Of a DNA stretch of 8,568 nucleotides, positions 1-5,903 are shown in pieces. Position numbers and translations under genes: made by a program. The stretch is from NCBI GenBank assembly GCA_021826485.1, contig JAKAZX010000158.1, forward strand, positions 1 through 8,568, read 5' to 3'. The stretch comes from Pseudomonadota bacterium (GTDB lineage: Bacteria; Pseudomonadota; Alphaproteobacteria; Acetobacterales; Acetobacteraceae). The first letter of the stretch is position 1; the number at the start of each line of letters is the position of its first letter. Under the pieces are notes generated by a model. The model did no database searches and had not been told where the DNA came from. It was given only the letters and a program-made list of their open reading frames with translations.

Positions 1-437
1 ACATGCGCCGCCAGCCGCGCGGCGATGGCCTCACGCATGGCCGGATCGGACAGGCTCGGCCGGCGGTCCCAGACGGTCGGATCGGCCGGGTCCTCCCGAT
101 GGCGCGCCCGCACCAGATCGAACTGCCAGGTCACCGGATGGTCTTGGGTCCAGCGGTGATAGGCGGCGTAGAAATCGGTCGCGATGTTCTCGACATAGAA
201 GCCGAGGCCGGCGGCGGTGAAGGGGGCGGCGCGGGCGCGCAGGGTCGCCGGGTCGAAGGCGTCCCGCTCGGCCAGCATCATGCCGGCGGTGACCCCGTAG
301 CGGCGCGCGCCCGCCAGCGCCGCCGGCCCGTGGTCGTGCCACAGGATGACCTGGTAGCCGGGCCAGTCGGCGGCGGCGGCGAAGCCGGGAAGGGCTGCCA
401 GCAGCAGCGCCAGCAGCGCCCCCCGGCGGCGCGTCAC
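1..437 (-). CDS. Secreted protein, N-terminal part; possible TIM-barrel glycoside hydrolase (runs off left edge)
   Basis: The frame opens at a GTG (437-435) that shares bases with the TGA of prsT (436-434), a GTGA overlap typical of translational coupling. It stays open for 145 codons to the window edge. Residues 1-23 form a signal peptide: Thr-Arg-Arg-Arg, a Leu/Ala-rich core, then FAAAA before Asp-Trp. The mature part contains YGVTAGM (47-53), GLGFYVENIATDFY (77-90) and RPSLSDPAMREAIAARL (126-142). Aromatic-rich beta-strand segments followed by a 'PSLSDP..RE.I..RL' stretch recall the N-terminal half of GH42-like and other clan-A TIM-barrel glycoside hydrolases; this is recognition from memory, and the catalytic residues would lie outside the window. 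It would act in the periplasm or outside the cell, perhaps trimming the polysaccharide made by this locus. An in-frame ATG at residues 53-54 would remove the signal peptide, so GTG is preferred. I am confident the gene is real and unsure of its function. Confidence 0.72.
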   Translation of the reverse strand, partial: MTRRRGALLALLLAALPGFAAAADWPGYQVILWHDHGPAALAGARRYGVTAGMMLAERDAFDPATLRARAAPFTAAGLGFYVENIATDFYAAYHRWTQDHPVTWQFDLVRARHREDPADPTVWDRRPSLSDPAMREAIAARLAAH

Positions 438-3211
438 TGGGCCGTGGTGGCGGCCGGGGCGGCGGCCGGCGTGGTCTGGCCGGCAGTCGGCGCGCCGGCG
501 GCCAGCTTCTGCTGCAACGCCTGCGCCGCGTCGGCCTCGTCGAACTTGACCTTGCTCGCCACCAGCACGTTCAGCACCGCGCCGGCATGGGCGTCGTCCC
601 CGGTGGCGTCCAGCGCCGCCGCCAGATGGTAGAGGACGCTGGGGTCCTGCGGCAGCCGCGCCGCCGCCTGGCGCAGCAGCAGCAGGCCGAGGGTGGGGTT
701 ACCCTGCTGGGTCAGGATCCAGCCGAGCGTGTCCGCGGTCTGCCCGCCCGGCGCGACCAGATAGGCGCGGCGGGCGTAATCGACCGCTTTCGGGTTCTTC
801 TGCTGCTGATAGACCCAGGCGAGGTTGTTCAGCGCCACCGGATCGTCCGGGCGGATCGCCAGCACGTCGTTCAGCGCCGCCACTGCGGCGTCGTACCGCT
901 TCGTCGAAATCTCGATCGATGCCAGCGCGTCGGAGGCCGCCGGATCGGCCGCCTTGGTGGTCCAGTCGGTCAGCAGGCTGCGCGCCTTGTCGGTCTCCCC
1001 CACCGCGCGCAGCGCCATGGCCTCGTTGATCACCAGCGCGGTGAACGGCGCCTTGGCCCGTTCCGCCCCGAACGCGGCGGCGGCATCGGCCGGGTGGCCG
1101 GCGGCGAGATAGACCGCGCCCTTGAGCAGTTCCGAATAGGGCAGGTTGGCCGGGTCGGCCCGCAGCGTCTCCGCCAGCTTGAGCGCGGCATCCTCCCCGG
1201 AAATCTTCAGCACGGCTTCGAGATAGGCCTGTTGCAGCAGGCCGTTGCCGGGACTGGACTGCAACCCTTCCCGCGCGACCTGCACGGCGGCCTCACCCTG
1301 CTTGTCGGCGACCAGCATGTCGATCAGGTCGCGCCGCACCGTCTTGTTGTTCGGCAGTTCCTGCAGAAGCTGCCGCTGCGCCAGGATCGCTTCCTTGAGC
1401 TTCTTCTGGGCCAGCAGCAGGCGGACATGCATCGCCATCACCGGCGCCTGGCGGGTCAGCTCCGCCGGGGCCTGTTCCAGGGCAGCGAGCGCGCCGGCGG
1501 TGTCGCCGGCGCGCATCTGCAGGGCCACCTGCGTCAGCAGCAGCGCCGCGCTGTGCGGGTCGGCGTCGCGTGCGGCGGCCACCGCCGCGCGCGCCCGGTC
1601 GGGCTGGCCGGTCACCGAATAGATGTCCAGCATCATTTCCAGCGCCGTGCGGCTGGCCGGGGCGGCGGCCAGGGTCGGCGCGATCAGCGCCTGCGCATCC
1701 GCGGGGTGGCCCTGCAGCAGCAGGACGCGGGCGAGGTCGAGCTTCAGCGGCGCCGAGACCGGCACCGCCTTCAGCCCGGCGGCAAAGGCCGCGCGGGCGC
1801 CGTCGAGGTCGAGCTGGGCCAGCCTGACCGCGCCGGTCAGCGTGGCCATCCGTTCCTCGCTCACCTTGGGGTCGCGCTGCAGCGTCTCCAGCACGTGCGC
1901 CGCGCGGTCGATGTCGCCCACGCGCAGCGCCGCGGTGATCGCCCGCGCCGCCACGTCGCCGGGCGTCGGCAGGGTGTCGATCGAGCGTTCCAGGTCGTTT
2001 GCCGCCGCCGAAGTGTCGCCTGAGCCGATCTGCAACGAGGCGAGCTGGGTCAGTTCCTGCGGGGTTTCCGCCTGGGCGGCGGCATCCGCCTCCTGCGAGG
2101 GCTTGAGCGGGATCAACGGCAGCTTGGCCAGCGCCTGCGCCGCCGCGTCCTTGCGCCCGGCCAGCAGGTCGATGCGGGCCTGCAACCGCCAGCCGTCGGC
2201 GTCGCCCGGCACCCGCGCGGTGTAATGCTCGATCGCGTCGGACGCCTGCTCCATCTGGTTGACGTTGGATTTGACCAGCGCGAGGTAGTATTCCCCGCGC
2301 GGCAGCCGCGGCAGCAGCGGCTGGATGGTCTGCAGGGTCGTGTCGGCCGCGCGCCAGTCCTTGGTGCGGGTCAGCGCCAGCACCTTCAGATAGTTGCCGC
2401 CGGGGCTCTTGGGAAACATCTGCAGCACCACCTGGAGGTCGGCGAGTGCCTTGGCGTCCTCTCCGGCGGCCAGCAGGGCGCCGGCGCGCGACATCCGCGC
2501 GCTGCCGATCTCGCCGGGCGTGGCCGCCACGGCCACCGCCTGATCCAGCACCGGCATCGCCTCATCCTGCCGCGTCTGTGCCCGCAGGATGCCGGCCTTC
2601 AGCAGCAGCGCCTCGGTCAGCTTCGGATTGAGCGCGATGGCACGGTCGAGATTGGCGATGGCGAAGCCCGGCTGGTTCTGCGCCACCGCCGCGCGGGCGG
2701 CGAGCAGTTGCGCGGCCGCAAGCTTCGGGTCCAGCCGTTCCGCTGCGTCGGCGGAGGCGCCGGCCGCCACCGGATCGGCCAGCGAAAGCTGCGCCAGCCC
2801 GCGCGTGACCAGCACTTCCGCCGCATAGTTCGTCGGCAGGCCGTCGGGGGTGAACTTCGCCAGCAGTTCCTTGTCGCGCCGCTGGCCGAGCAGGGCGCGG
2901 GCGAGCAGTGGGTTCAGGTCCGGCTTCTTGTAGCCGGCGGCCTGGCCGGCCAGCAGGTTCTTCTCCGCCGCCACCGGGTCGCCGAGCAGCAACTGCACCG
3001 CGCCGAGCCGCACCTGCGCCTCGGCGTTGTTCGGTTCGTCCTGCACCAGTTCGCGCAGTTCCAGCGCCGCCGCCTGGACCTTGCCGGCGGCCAACAGGGC
3101 GGTCGCCTCCTTGAGGCGATCGCGGAACAGATGATGGTAGCCCCACCATCCGCCGGCAGCGCCGCCCGCCAGTACGACGACGGCCACTGCCGCAATAATC
3201 AGTTTCCGCAT
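434..3211 (-). CDS. prsT: XrtA/PEP-CTERM system TPR-repeat protein PrsT
   Basis: This 925-residue protein has an N-terminal membrane anchor (about residues 4-25, hydrophobic after Arg-Lys, no lipobox cysteine) followed by tandem tetratricopeptide repeats. The first repeats are clear at about 32-64 (LKEATALLAAGKVQAAALELREL) and 66-92. The C-terminal block LNNLAW (794-799), TADTLGW (825-831) and LYHLAAAL (860-867) is the usual end of PrsT-family proteins, and the length suits that family (about 900 residues). A low-complexity Ala/Thr/Pro tail (about 906-925) closes it. Most of the chain should lie in the periplasm as a helical scaffold. PrsT genes occur with EpsH-type exosortases and EPS loci, but their biochemical role is not established. 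Start: ATG at 3211-3209 with AGAGGA (3226-3221) 9 nt upstream. It lies 90 nt downstream of the sugar transferase gene and overlaps the next gene by its stop codon, so the three probably share an mRNA. A general TPR scaffold of another EPS system is a less likely alternative. Confidence 0.87.
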   Translation of the reverse strand: MRKLIIAAVAVVVLAGGAAGGWWGYHHLFRDRLKEATALLAAGKVQAAALELRELVQDEPNNAEAQVRLGAVQLLLGDPVAAEKNLLAGQAAGYKKPDLNPLLARALLGQRRDKELLAKFTPDGLPTNYAAEVLVTRGLAQLSLADPVAAGASADAAERLDPKLAAAQLLAARAAVAQNQPGFAIANLDRAIALNPKLTEALLLKAGILRAQTRQDEAMPVLDQAVAVAATPGEIGSARMSRAGALLAAGEDAKALADLQVVLQMFPKSPGGNYLKVLALTRTKDWRAADTTLQTIQPLLPRLPRGEYYLALVKSNVNQMEQASDAIEHYTARVPGDADGWRLQARIDLLAGRKDAAAQALAKLPLIPLKPSQEADAAAQAETPQELTQLASLQIGSGDTSAAANDLERSIDTLPTPGDVAARAITAALRVGDIDRAAHVLETLQRDPKVSEERMATLTGAVRLAQLDLDGARAAFAAGLKAVPVSAPLKLDLARVLLLQGHPADAQALIAPTLAAAPASRTALEMMLDIYSVTGQPDRARAAVAAARDADPHSAALLLTQVALQMRAGDTAGALAALEQAPAELTRQAPVMAMHVRLLLAQKKLKEAILAQRQLLQELPNNKTVRRDLIDMLVADKQGEAAVQVAREGLQSSPGNGLLQQAYLEAVLKISGEDAALKLAETLRADPANLPYSELLKGAVYLAAGHPADAAAAFGAERAKAPFTALVINEAMALRAVGETDKARSLLTDWTTKAADPAASDALASIEISTKRYDAAVAALNDVLAIRPDDPVALNNLAWVYQQQKNPKAVDYARRAYLVAPGGQTADTLGWILTQQGNPTLGLLLLRQAAARLPQDPSVLYHLAAALDATGDDAHAGAVLNVLVASKVKFDEADAAQALQQKLAAGAPTAGQTTPAAAPAATTAQ

Positions 3212-3220
3212 CCGCGTTCG

Positions 3221-3226
3221 TCCTCT
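3221..3226 (-). promoter_or_regulatory. Ribosome binding site of prsT
   Basis: On the minus strand AGAGGA lies 9 nt before the prsT ATG. It is the clearest Shine-Dalgarno match of the leftward operon and supports that start codon. Confidence 0.55.
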
Positions 3227-3272
3227 GTCCGCCGCCTCAAGACCGGGCGATCACGGCGACGATAGCACGGTG

Positions 3273-3303
3273 GAACGACAAAGACGACGGAAGCTTGTCG
3301 TTC
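3273..3303 (-). repeat. Inverted repeat overlapping the sugar-transferase stop codon
   Basis: GAACGACAA (3273-3281) and TTGTCGTTC (3295-3303) are perfect 9-bp inverted arms around a 13-nt loop. On the leftward transcript the first arm includes two bases of the TGA stop (3304-3302). No U-run follows the second arm, so this is not a standard intrinsic terminator. It could instead protect the 3' end of an upstream message, attenuate read-through into prsT, or reduce coupling. The arms are seen directly; the role is inferred. Confidence 0.45.
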
Positions 3304-4807
3304 AGCGCGCACCGCGCTGGAACAGTACCACCCGCACGGTCGCCAGCAGGATCAGCAGATCGAGCAGCAGGCTGCGGTGGCGGACGTAATAGAGGTCGTA
3401 GGACAGCTTGGCCCGGGCATCCTCCACCGAGGCGCCGTAGGGGTAGTTCACCTGCGCCCAGCCGGTCAGCCCGGGCTTCACCCGGCTGCGCTCGGCATAG
3501 GACGGCAGGACCTGCTCAAGCTGGGCGACGAAATGCGGCCGTTCCGGGCGCGGCCCGATGAAGCTCATCTCCCCGCGCAGGATGTTCAGAAGCTGCGGCA
3601 GTTCGTCGATGCGGGTCAGCCGGATGAACCCGCCGACCCGGGTCACGCGGGGGTCGCGCTGGGCCGCCCAGACCGGGCCGAGCGATTCGGCATCGGTGCG
3701 CATCGAGCGGAACTTGCGCAGCGTGAACCGCTGCCCGTGCTGGCCGACGCGCTCCTGCGAGTAGAACACCGGCCCCTTGCTGTCGAGCTTGATCGCCAGC
3801 GCGGCGAGCAGGATCAGCGGCAGGGTGAACACCAGCATGGCAAGGCTGAGGACGACGTCGAACAGCCGGTGCAGCGCCGATTCCACGCGCTCGCCAAAAC
3901 CTGCCGCCCGCGGCGCCTCGGCCTCGCCGGCGGCGTCCGGCGCTGCGGCGGCCGGGCCGCTCACGTCGATCCGGCGCAGTTGCCGCTCCCAGAATTCGCT
4001 GTCGGTGTAGAGCCGCAGGCCGCGGGCCTGGGCGCGCAGCAGGTGGCGGGCGGGCACCGCATCCGCCGCGCTGCCGGCCAGGATGACGCCCCACAGCCGG
4101 CCCTTCGCGCCGTGCGGCGCCACCAGCAGATGCGCGTCCTCGGCCGGCAGCACCGCCGCCACTTCGAAGAAGCCGCGGCGGACCGCGCGGATGGCGCTGC
4201 CGAGCTGGCTGGCCGCCGCCTCCGGCCCGATGATGAGGATGCGGCGGACGAACACGTCGGCGCGCAGGGCGAAGCTGAAGCCGATGCGCAGCCCGAACAG
4301 CAGCAGCGTCCAGCCGATCAGCGCCGGCAGCAGCAGCATCCCGCCATGGCCCGACAGCCCGGCGAGGTCGATCCCCACCAGCCGCCCGACCAGCCACAGC
4401 GCCGGGAAGGCCAGCACCGCCCCGACCGCCGTGTTGACCAGCAGCAGCCGCGTTTCCAGGTAGGTGTCCGGGCTGTAGAGCCCGACGGCGATGGAGGTGA
4501 CGCCGAAGGTCAGCGCCAGCGCCACCGCCCGGTCGGCGACCGTGAGGGCCGAAGCGTTGCCGGTCGCCGACAGCAGGATCCAGGCGAGCGCGGCGCAGGC
4601 CAGCACCTCGACCAGCCACAGCCCCGCCAGTTCCGGGGCGGGATGGCGGGAGAACATGCGGGCCATCCACCCGCCGCCGCTGCGGCGGCGCGCCGCCACG
4701 CGCACGCGGGCGGCATTGCGGCGAACGTCACGGGGGTCGCGGTAGCTCATGACGCCACCGGCAGGCTGCGGGCCACGAATTCCGAACATGCCGGCCGGGA
4801 CGCGCAC
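3302..4807 (-). CDS. XrtA-type polyprenyl-phosphate sugar-1-phosphate transferase (EPS-priming glycosyltransferase)
   Basis: This inner-membrane enzyme would transfer a sugar-1-phosphate from a UDP-sugar to undecaprenyl phosphate, the first step of the repeat unit. Four hydrophobic segments (about 60-80, 88-111, 121-144, 156-178) are followed by a cytoplasmic Rossmann-like part (RRILIIG at 188-194), a fifth hydrophobic segment (315-340) and the C-terminal bacterial sugar transferase domain. That domain has KLDSKGPVFYSQERVG (340-355), FTLRKFRSMRTDAE (361-374), RLTRIDELPQLLNILRGEMS (396-415, with the Asp-Glu dyad at 401-402), FIGPRPERP (416-424) and KPGLTGWAQV (444-453). The ending VRVVLFQRGAR fits the PEP-CTERM-associated family TIGR03013 (EpsB-like). 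The start is uncertain: the GTG at 4807 has a G-rich run (4827-4818) 10 nt upstream, while ATGs at 4789 and 4750 would give 495 or 482 residues, nearer family size. The nucleotide-binding motif is degenerate, and a short Ala-rich linker (284-303) stands where relatives usually have a conserved segment. Confidence 0.9.
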   Translation of the reverse strand: MRVPAGMFGIRGPQPAGGVMSYRDPRDVRRNAARVRVAARRRSGGGWMARMFSRHPAPELAGLWLVEVLACAALAWILLSATGNASALTVADRAVALALTFGVTSIAVGLYSPDTYLETRLLLVNTAVGAVLAFPALWLVGRLVGIDLAGLSGHGGMLLLPALIGWTLLLFGLRIGFSFALRADVFVRRILIIGPEAAASQLGSAIRAVRRGFFEVAAVLPAEDAHLLVAPHGAKGRLWGVILAGSAADAVPARHLLRAQARGLRLYTDSEFWERQLRRIDVSGPAAAAPDAAGEAEAPRAAGFGERVESALHRLFDVVLSLAMLVFTLPLILLAALAIKLDSKGPVFYSQERVGQHGQRFTLRKFRSMRTDAESLGPVWAAQRDPRVTRVGGFIRLTRIDELPQLLNILRGEMSFIGPRPERPHFVAQLEQVLPSYAERSRVKPGLTGWAQVNYPYGASVEDARAKLSYDLYYVRHRSLLLDLLILLATVRVVLFQRGAR

Positions 4808-4898
4808 CGCACGGCCGCTTCCCCCCCTGTGACTCGCATTTCCGCCGTCCCCGTGGAACCGTCAGAGCCCGACCGTCGGGCCGCTGGTATCGAAAGCG

Positions 4899-4927
4899 GT
4901 CATATCAGCCGTCAATGATACGGTCAA
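4899..4927 (-). promoter_or_regulatory. Sigma70-like promoter for the leftward sugar transferase-prsT operon
   Basis: On the minus strand TTGACC (4927-4922) and TATGAC (4904-4899) are separated by 17 bp. They match the -35 and -10 consensus hexamers at 5/6 and 4/6. Transcription would begin near 4892, giving a leader of about 85-140 nt depending on the start codon used. Both hexamers coincide with members of the 12-bp-spaced GTCA repeats, so a protein bound there would compete with polymerase. The match is seen directly; promoter activity is inferred. Confidence 0.4.
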
Positions 4928-4945
4928 GCAATTTCCAACGGCTCA

Positions 4946-4975
4946 CAACCATGTGGGAAACGTCACCATTGGTTG
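4946..4975. repeat. Imperfect inverted repeat upstream of the leftward promoter
   Basis: CAACCATG (4946-4953) and CATTGGTTG (4967-4975) are inverted with one bulged base, 13 nt apart. A second short palindrome, CACA-N4-TGTG (4944-4955), overlaps the left arm, and ACCATTGGT (4965-4973) is symmetric within the right arm. Relative to the predicted leftward transcription start this is about -52 to -83, a usual place for an activator site. Confidence 0.35.
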
Positions 4976-4993
4976 ATATGGTAAGGTGTCCCC

Positions 4994-5167
4994 ATGCAAC
5001 GTCAGGTGGAGCGCATCAAAGCTTTGCGTCGTAATGTTTGGCGTGATAAACAAAGACGTCATATGCGGTCCGCGGCTTGCGTGCGGCCGGTCGGGCAGGA
5101 CTCGGCAGGATGCGCATGGTCCAGGCGTGAAGCGCGGCCGCGAAGTGTGTCCATTACATGTCGGTGA
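4994..5167 (+). CDS. Possible 57-residue basic small protein (uncertain)
   Basis: An ATG at 4994 opens a 57-codon frame ending with TGA at 5165-5167. TAAGG (4982-4986) lies 7 nt upstream, a reasonable Shine-Dalgarno match. The first half is strongly basic and could form a helix (QVERIKALRRNVWRDKQRRHM, residues 4-24), after which the sequence is Arg/Ser-rich with three cysteines and resembles non-coding translation. I recognise no family. It could be a leader peptide or small regulator upstream of the export operon, but regulatory signals fill the same DNA and a chance frame is at least as likely. Confidence 0.2.
   Translation: MQRQVERIKALRRNVWRDKQRRHMRSAACVRPVGQDSAGCAWSRREARPRSVSITCR
5014..5026 (+). 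promoter_or_regulatory. Candidate IHF binding site
   Basis: The 13 bases from 5014 fit the IHF consensus WATCAANNNNTTR at every defined position except the first, which is C. They include the 10-bp palindrome CAAAGCTTTG (5017-5026). IHF commonly bends DNA between upstream activator sites and sigma54 promoters. Here it sits about 200 bp from the sigma54-like element, farther than usual but possible. Confidence 0.35.
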
Positions 5168-5211
5168 GCAGGGAATCGGTTCGTACCGCCCCTGTCGAGC
5201 CCCGGCACTTC

Positions 5212-5227
5212 TGGCGCGCGGACTGCC
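5212..5227 (+). promoter_or_regulatory. Sigma54-like -24/-12 promoter element for the export operon
   Basis: TGGCGCG-CGGA-CTGCC matches the sigma54 consensus TGGCACG-N4-TTGCW with the invariant GG and GC dinucleotides 10 nt apart. The -24 half matches 6/7 and TTGC matches 3/4. Transcription would start near 5237, leaving a leader of about 36 nt before the ATG at 5274. XrtA/PEP-CTERM loci often carry the PrsK/PrsR pair, and PrsR is a sigma54-type activator. GG-N10-GC is common by chance in GC-rich DNA; an overlapping weaker match begins at 5203. Confidence 0.35.
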
Positions 5228-5273
5228 GACGACGTAGATGACCGGCGAAATGGGTGGGGAAAGCGGAACGGCG

Positions 5274-5879
5274 ATGCGACCAGTCCGATGGAGGGGCTGC
5301 CTGGCGGCCCTGCTGCTGCTTGCCGGCTGCACCGCCGGCACGACCGCTGCGCCGCCCGCGACGGCGACCGAAGGCAGCGACTACGTGATCGGGGCCGGCG
5401 ACAAGCTGGGCATTTTCGTCTATGACAATCCGCAGCTCGGCGCCGAAATCCCGGTCCGGCCGGACGGGCGCATCTCCACCCCGCTGGTGCCCGACATCGT
5501 CGCCGCCGGCAAGACGCCGACCCAGCTCGGCACCGAGCTGGAGAACCGGCTGAAGGATTACGTCAAGGACCCGCATGTCACGGTGATCGTGCGGGACTTT
5601 GTCGGGCCGCTGAACCGGCAGATCCGCGTGATCGGCGAGGCCACCGACCCGCAGGCCATCCCGTACCGCGACGGCATGACCGTGCTGGACGTGATGATCG
5701 CGACACGCGGACTGACCCGCTACGCCGCCGGCAACCGCGCCGTCATCGTCCGCCGCGTGGGCGACAAGCAGCAGACCATCCATGTCCGTCTCGCCGACCT
5801 GATCAAGGACGGCGACATCTCGCAGAATGTCGCGATGCGGCCGGGTGATACGCTGATCATCCCGCAATCCTGGTTCTGA
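5274..5879 (+). CDS. XrtA/PEP-CTERM system EPS export lipoprotein (Wza-like)
   Basis: This 201-residue outer-membrane lipoprotein belongs to the polysaccharide biosynthesis/export family and would form the periplasmic and outer-membrane exit channel. Residues 1-18 are a lipoprotein signal peptide with lipobox LLAG before Cys19. A short Ala/Thr/Pro linker leads to the Poly_export domain (about 36-110: DYVIGAGDKLGIFVYDNPQL, VRPDGRISTPLV), then an SLBB-type beta-grasp domain (about 115-172: IRVIGEAT, GMTVLDVMIATRGLT). The end, MRPGDTLIIPQSWF, is characteristic of the PEP-CTERM-associated export family TIGR03027. It lacks the long C-terminal part of full Wza, as that family does. Upstream in-frame ATGs at 5238 and 5250 would put acidic residues before the signal peptide, and 5238 coincides with the predicted transcription start, so 5274 is preferred. 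It is the first gene of the rightward operon, 24 nt before the chain-length gene. Confidence 0.92.
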   Translation: MRPVRWRGCLAALLLLAGCTAGTTAAPPATATEGSDYVIGAGDKLGIFVYDNPQLGAEIPVRPDGRISTPLVPDIVAAGKTPTQLGTELENRLKDYVKDPHVTVIVRDFVGPLNRQIRVIGEATDPQAIPYRDGMTVLDVMIATRGLTRYAAGNRAVIVRRVGDKQQTIHVRLADLIKDGDISQNVAMRPGDTLIIPQSWF

Positions 5880-5889
5880 CCCGGTTCCC

Positions 5890-5896
5890 GGGGGAG
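5890..5896 (+). promoter_or_regulatory. Ribosome binding site of the chain-length gene
   Basis: GGGGGAG ends 7 nt before the ATG at 5904, in the 24-nt gap after the export gene. It fixes the start of the chain-length protein. Confidence 0.6.
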
Positions 5897-5903
5897 TCGC
5901 GGC

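Larger units (their letters stand above)
4857..5063 (-). repeat. Cluster of seven GTCA cores, all in one orientation
   Basis: Hexamers of the form [A/C][C/G]GTCA start at 4859, 4897, 4909, 4921, 4960, 4999 and 5056 on the plus strand: CCGTCA, CGGTCA, CCGTCA, CGGTCA, then ACGTCA three times. Between about 4835 and 5235 I find no copy in the opposite orientation. The copies at 4897, 4909 and 4921 are spaced exactly 12 bp apart, with unrelated hexamers between them. These look like binding half-sites for a regulator of the divergent promoters. The regulator cannot be named from the sequence. Confidence 0.5.
4808..5273. promoter_or_regulatory. Divergent control region of the two EPS operons
   Basis: About 470 bp separate the two divergent operons. 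The middle (about 4900-5060) is clearly richer in A and T than the genes on either side. It contains a leftward sigma70-like promoter, a rightward sigma54-like element, a strong IHF-type match, several palindromes and seven GTCA cores in one orientation, each listed separately. The only coding candidate is a weak 57-codon frame. No tRNA or obvious small-RNA terminator is seen. Confidence 0.7.

Noticed and set aside
31..342. 103-codon minus-strand ATG frame near the left edge
   Set aside because: It is in a different frame from the GTG-started secreted protein, which has a signal peptide and a stop-codon overlap with prsT and is the better gene model.
587..2023. Long plus-strand frame opposite prsT (478 codons)
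   Set aside because: Antisense shadow of the TPR gene; Arg/Gln-rich, with no recognisable family or start context.
2225..3265. Plus-strand frame opposite the 5' half of prsT (346 codons)
   Set aside because: Antisense shadow with repetitive His/Gln/Arg composition, crossing the prsT start and the operon gap.
3273..3303. Standard intrinsic terminator after the sugar transferase
   Set aside because: The stem is good, but no U-run follows on the leftward transcript, so it is reported only as an inverted repeat.
3377..4918. Long plus-strand frame opposite the sugar transferase (513 codons)
   Set aside because: Antisense to a transferase with all catalytic motifs; Arg/Gln-rich without domains.
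5133..5142. Palindrome CGCGGCCGCG as an operator
   Set aside because: Pure GC palindromes of this length are frequent by chance in such DNA, and nothing in the context supports a role.
4943..5341. 132-codon minus-strand frame across the control region and the start of the export gene
   Set aside because: No ribosome binding site or family resemblance; it overlaps the export lipoprotein signal peptide and the predicted promoters.
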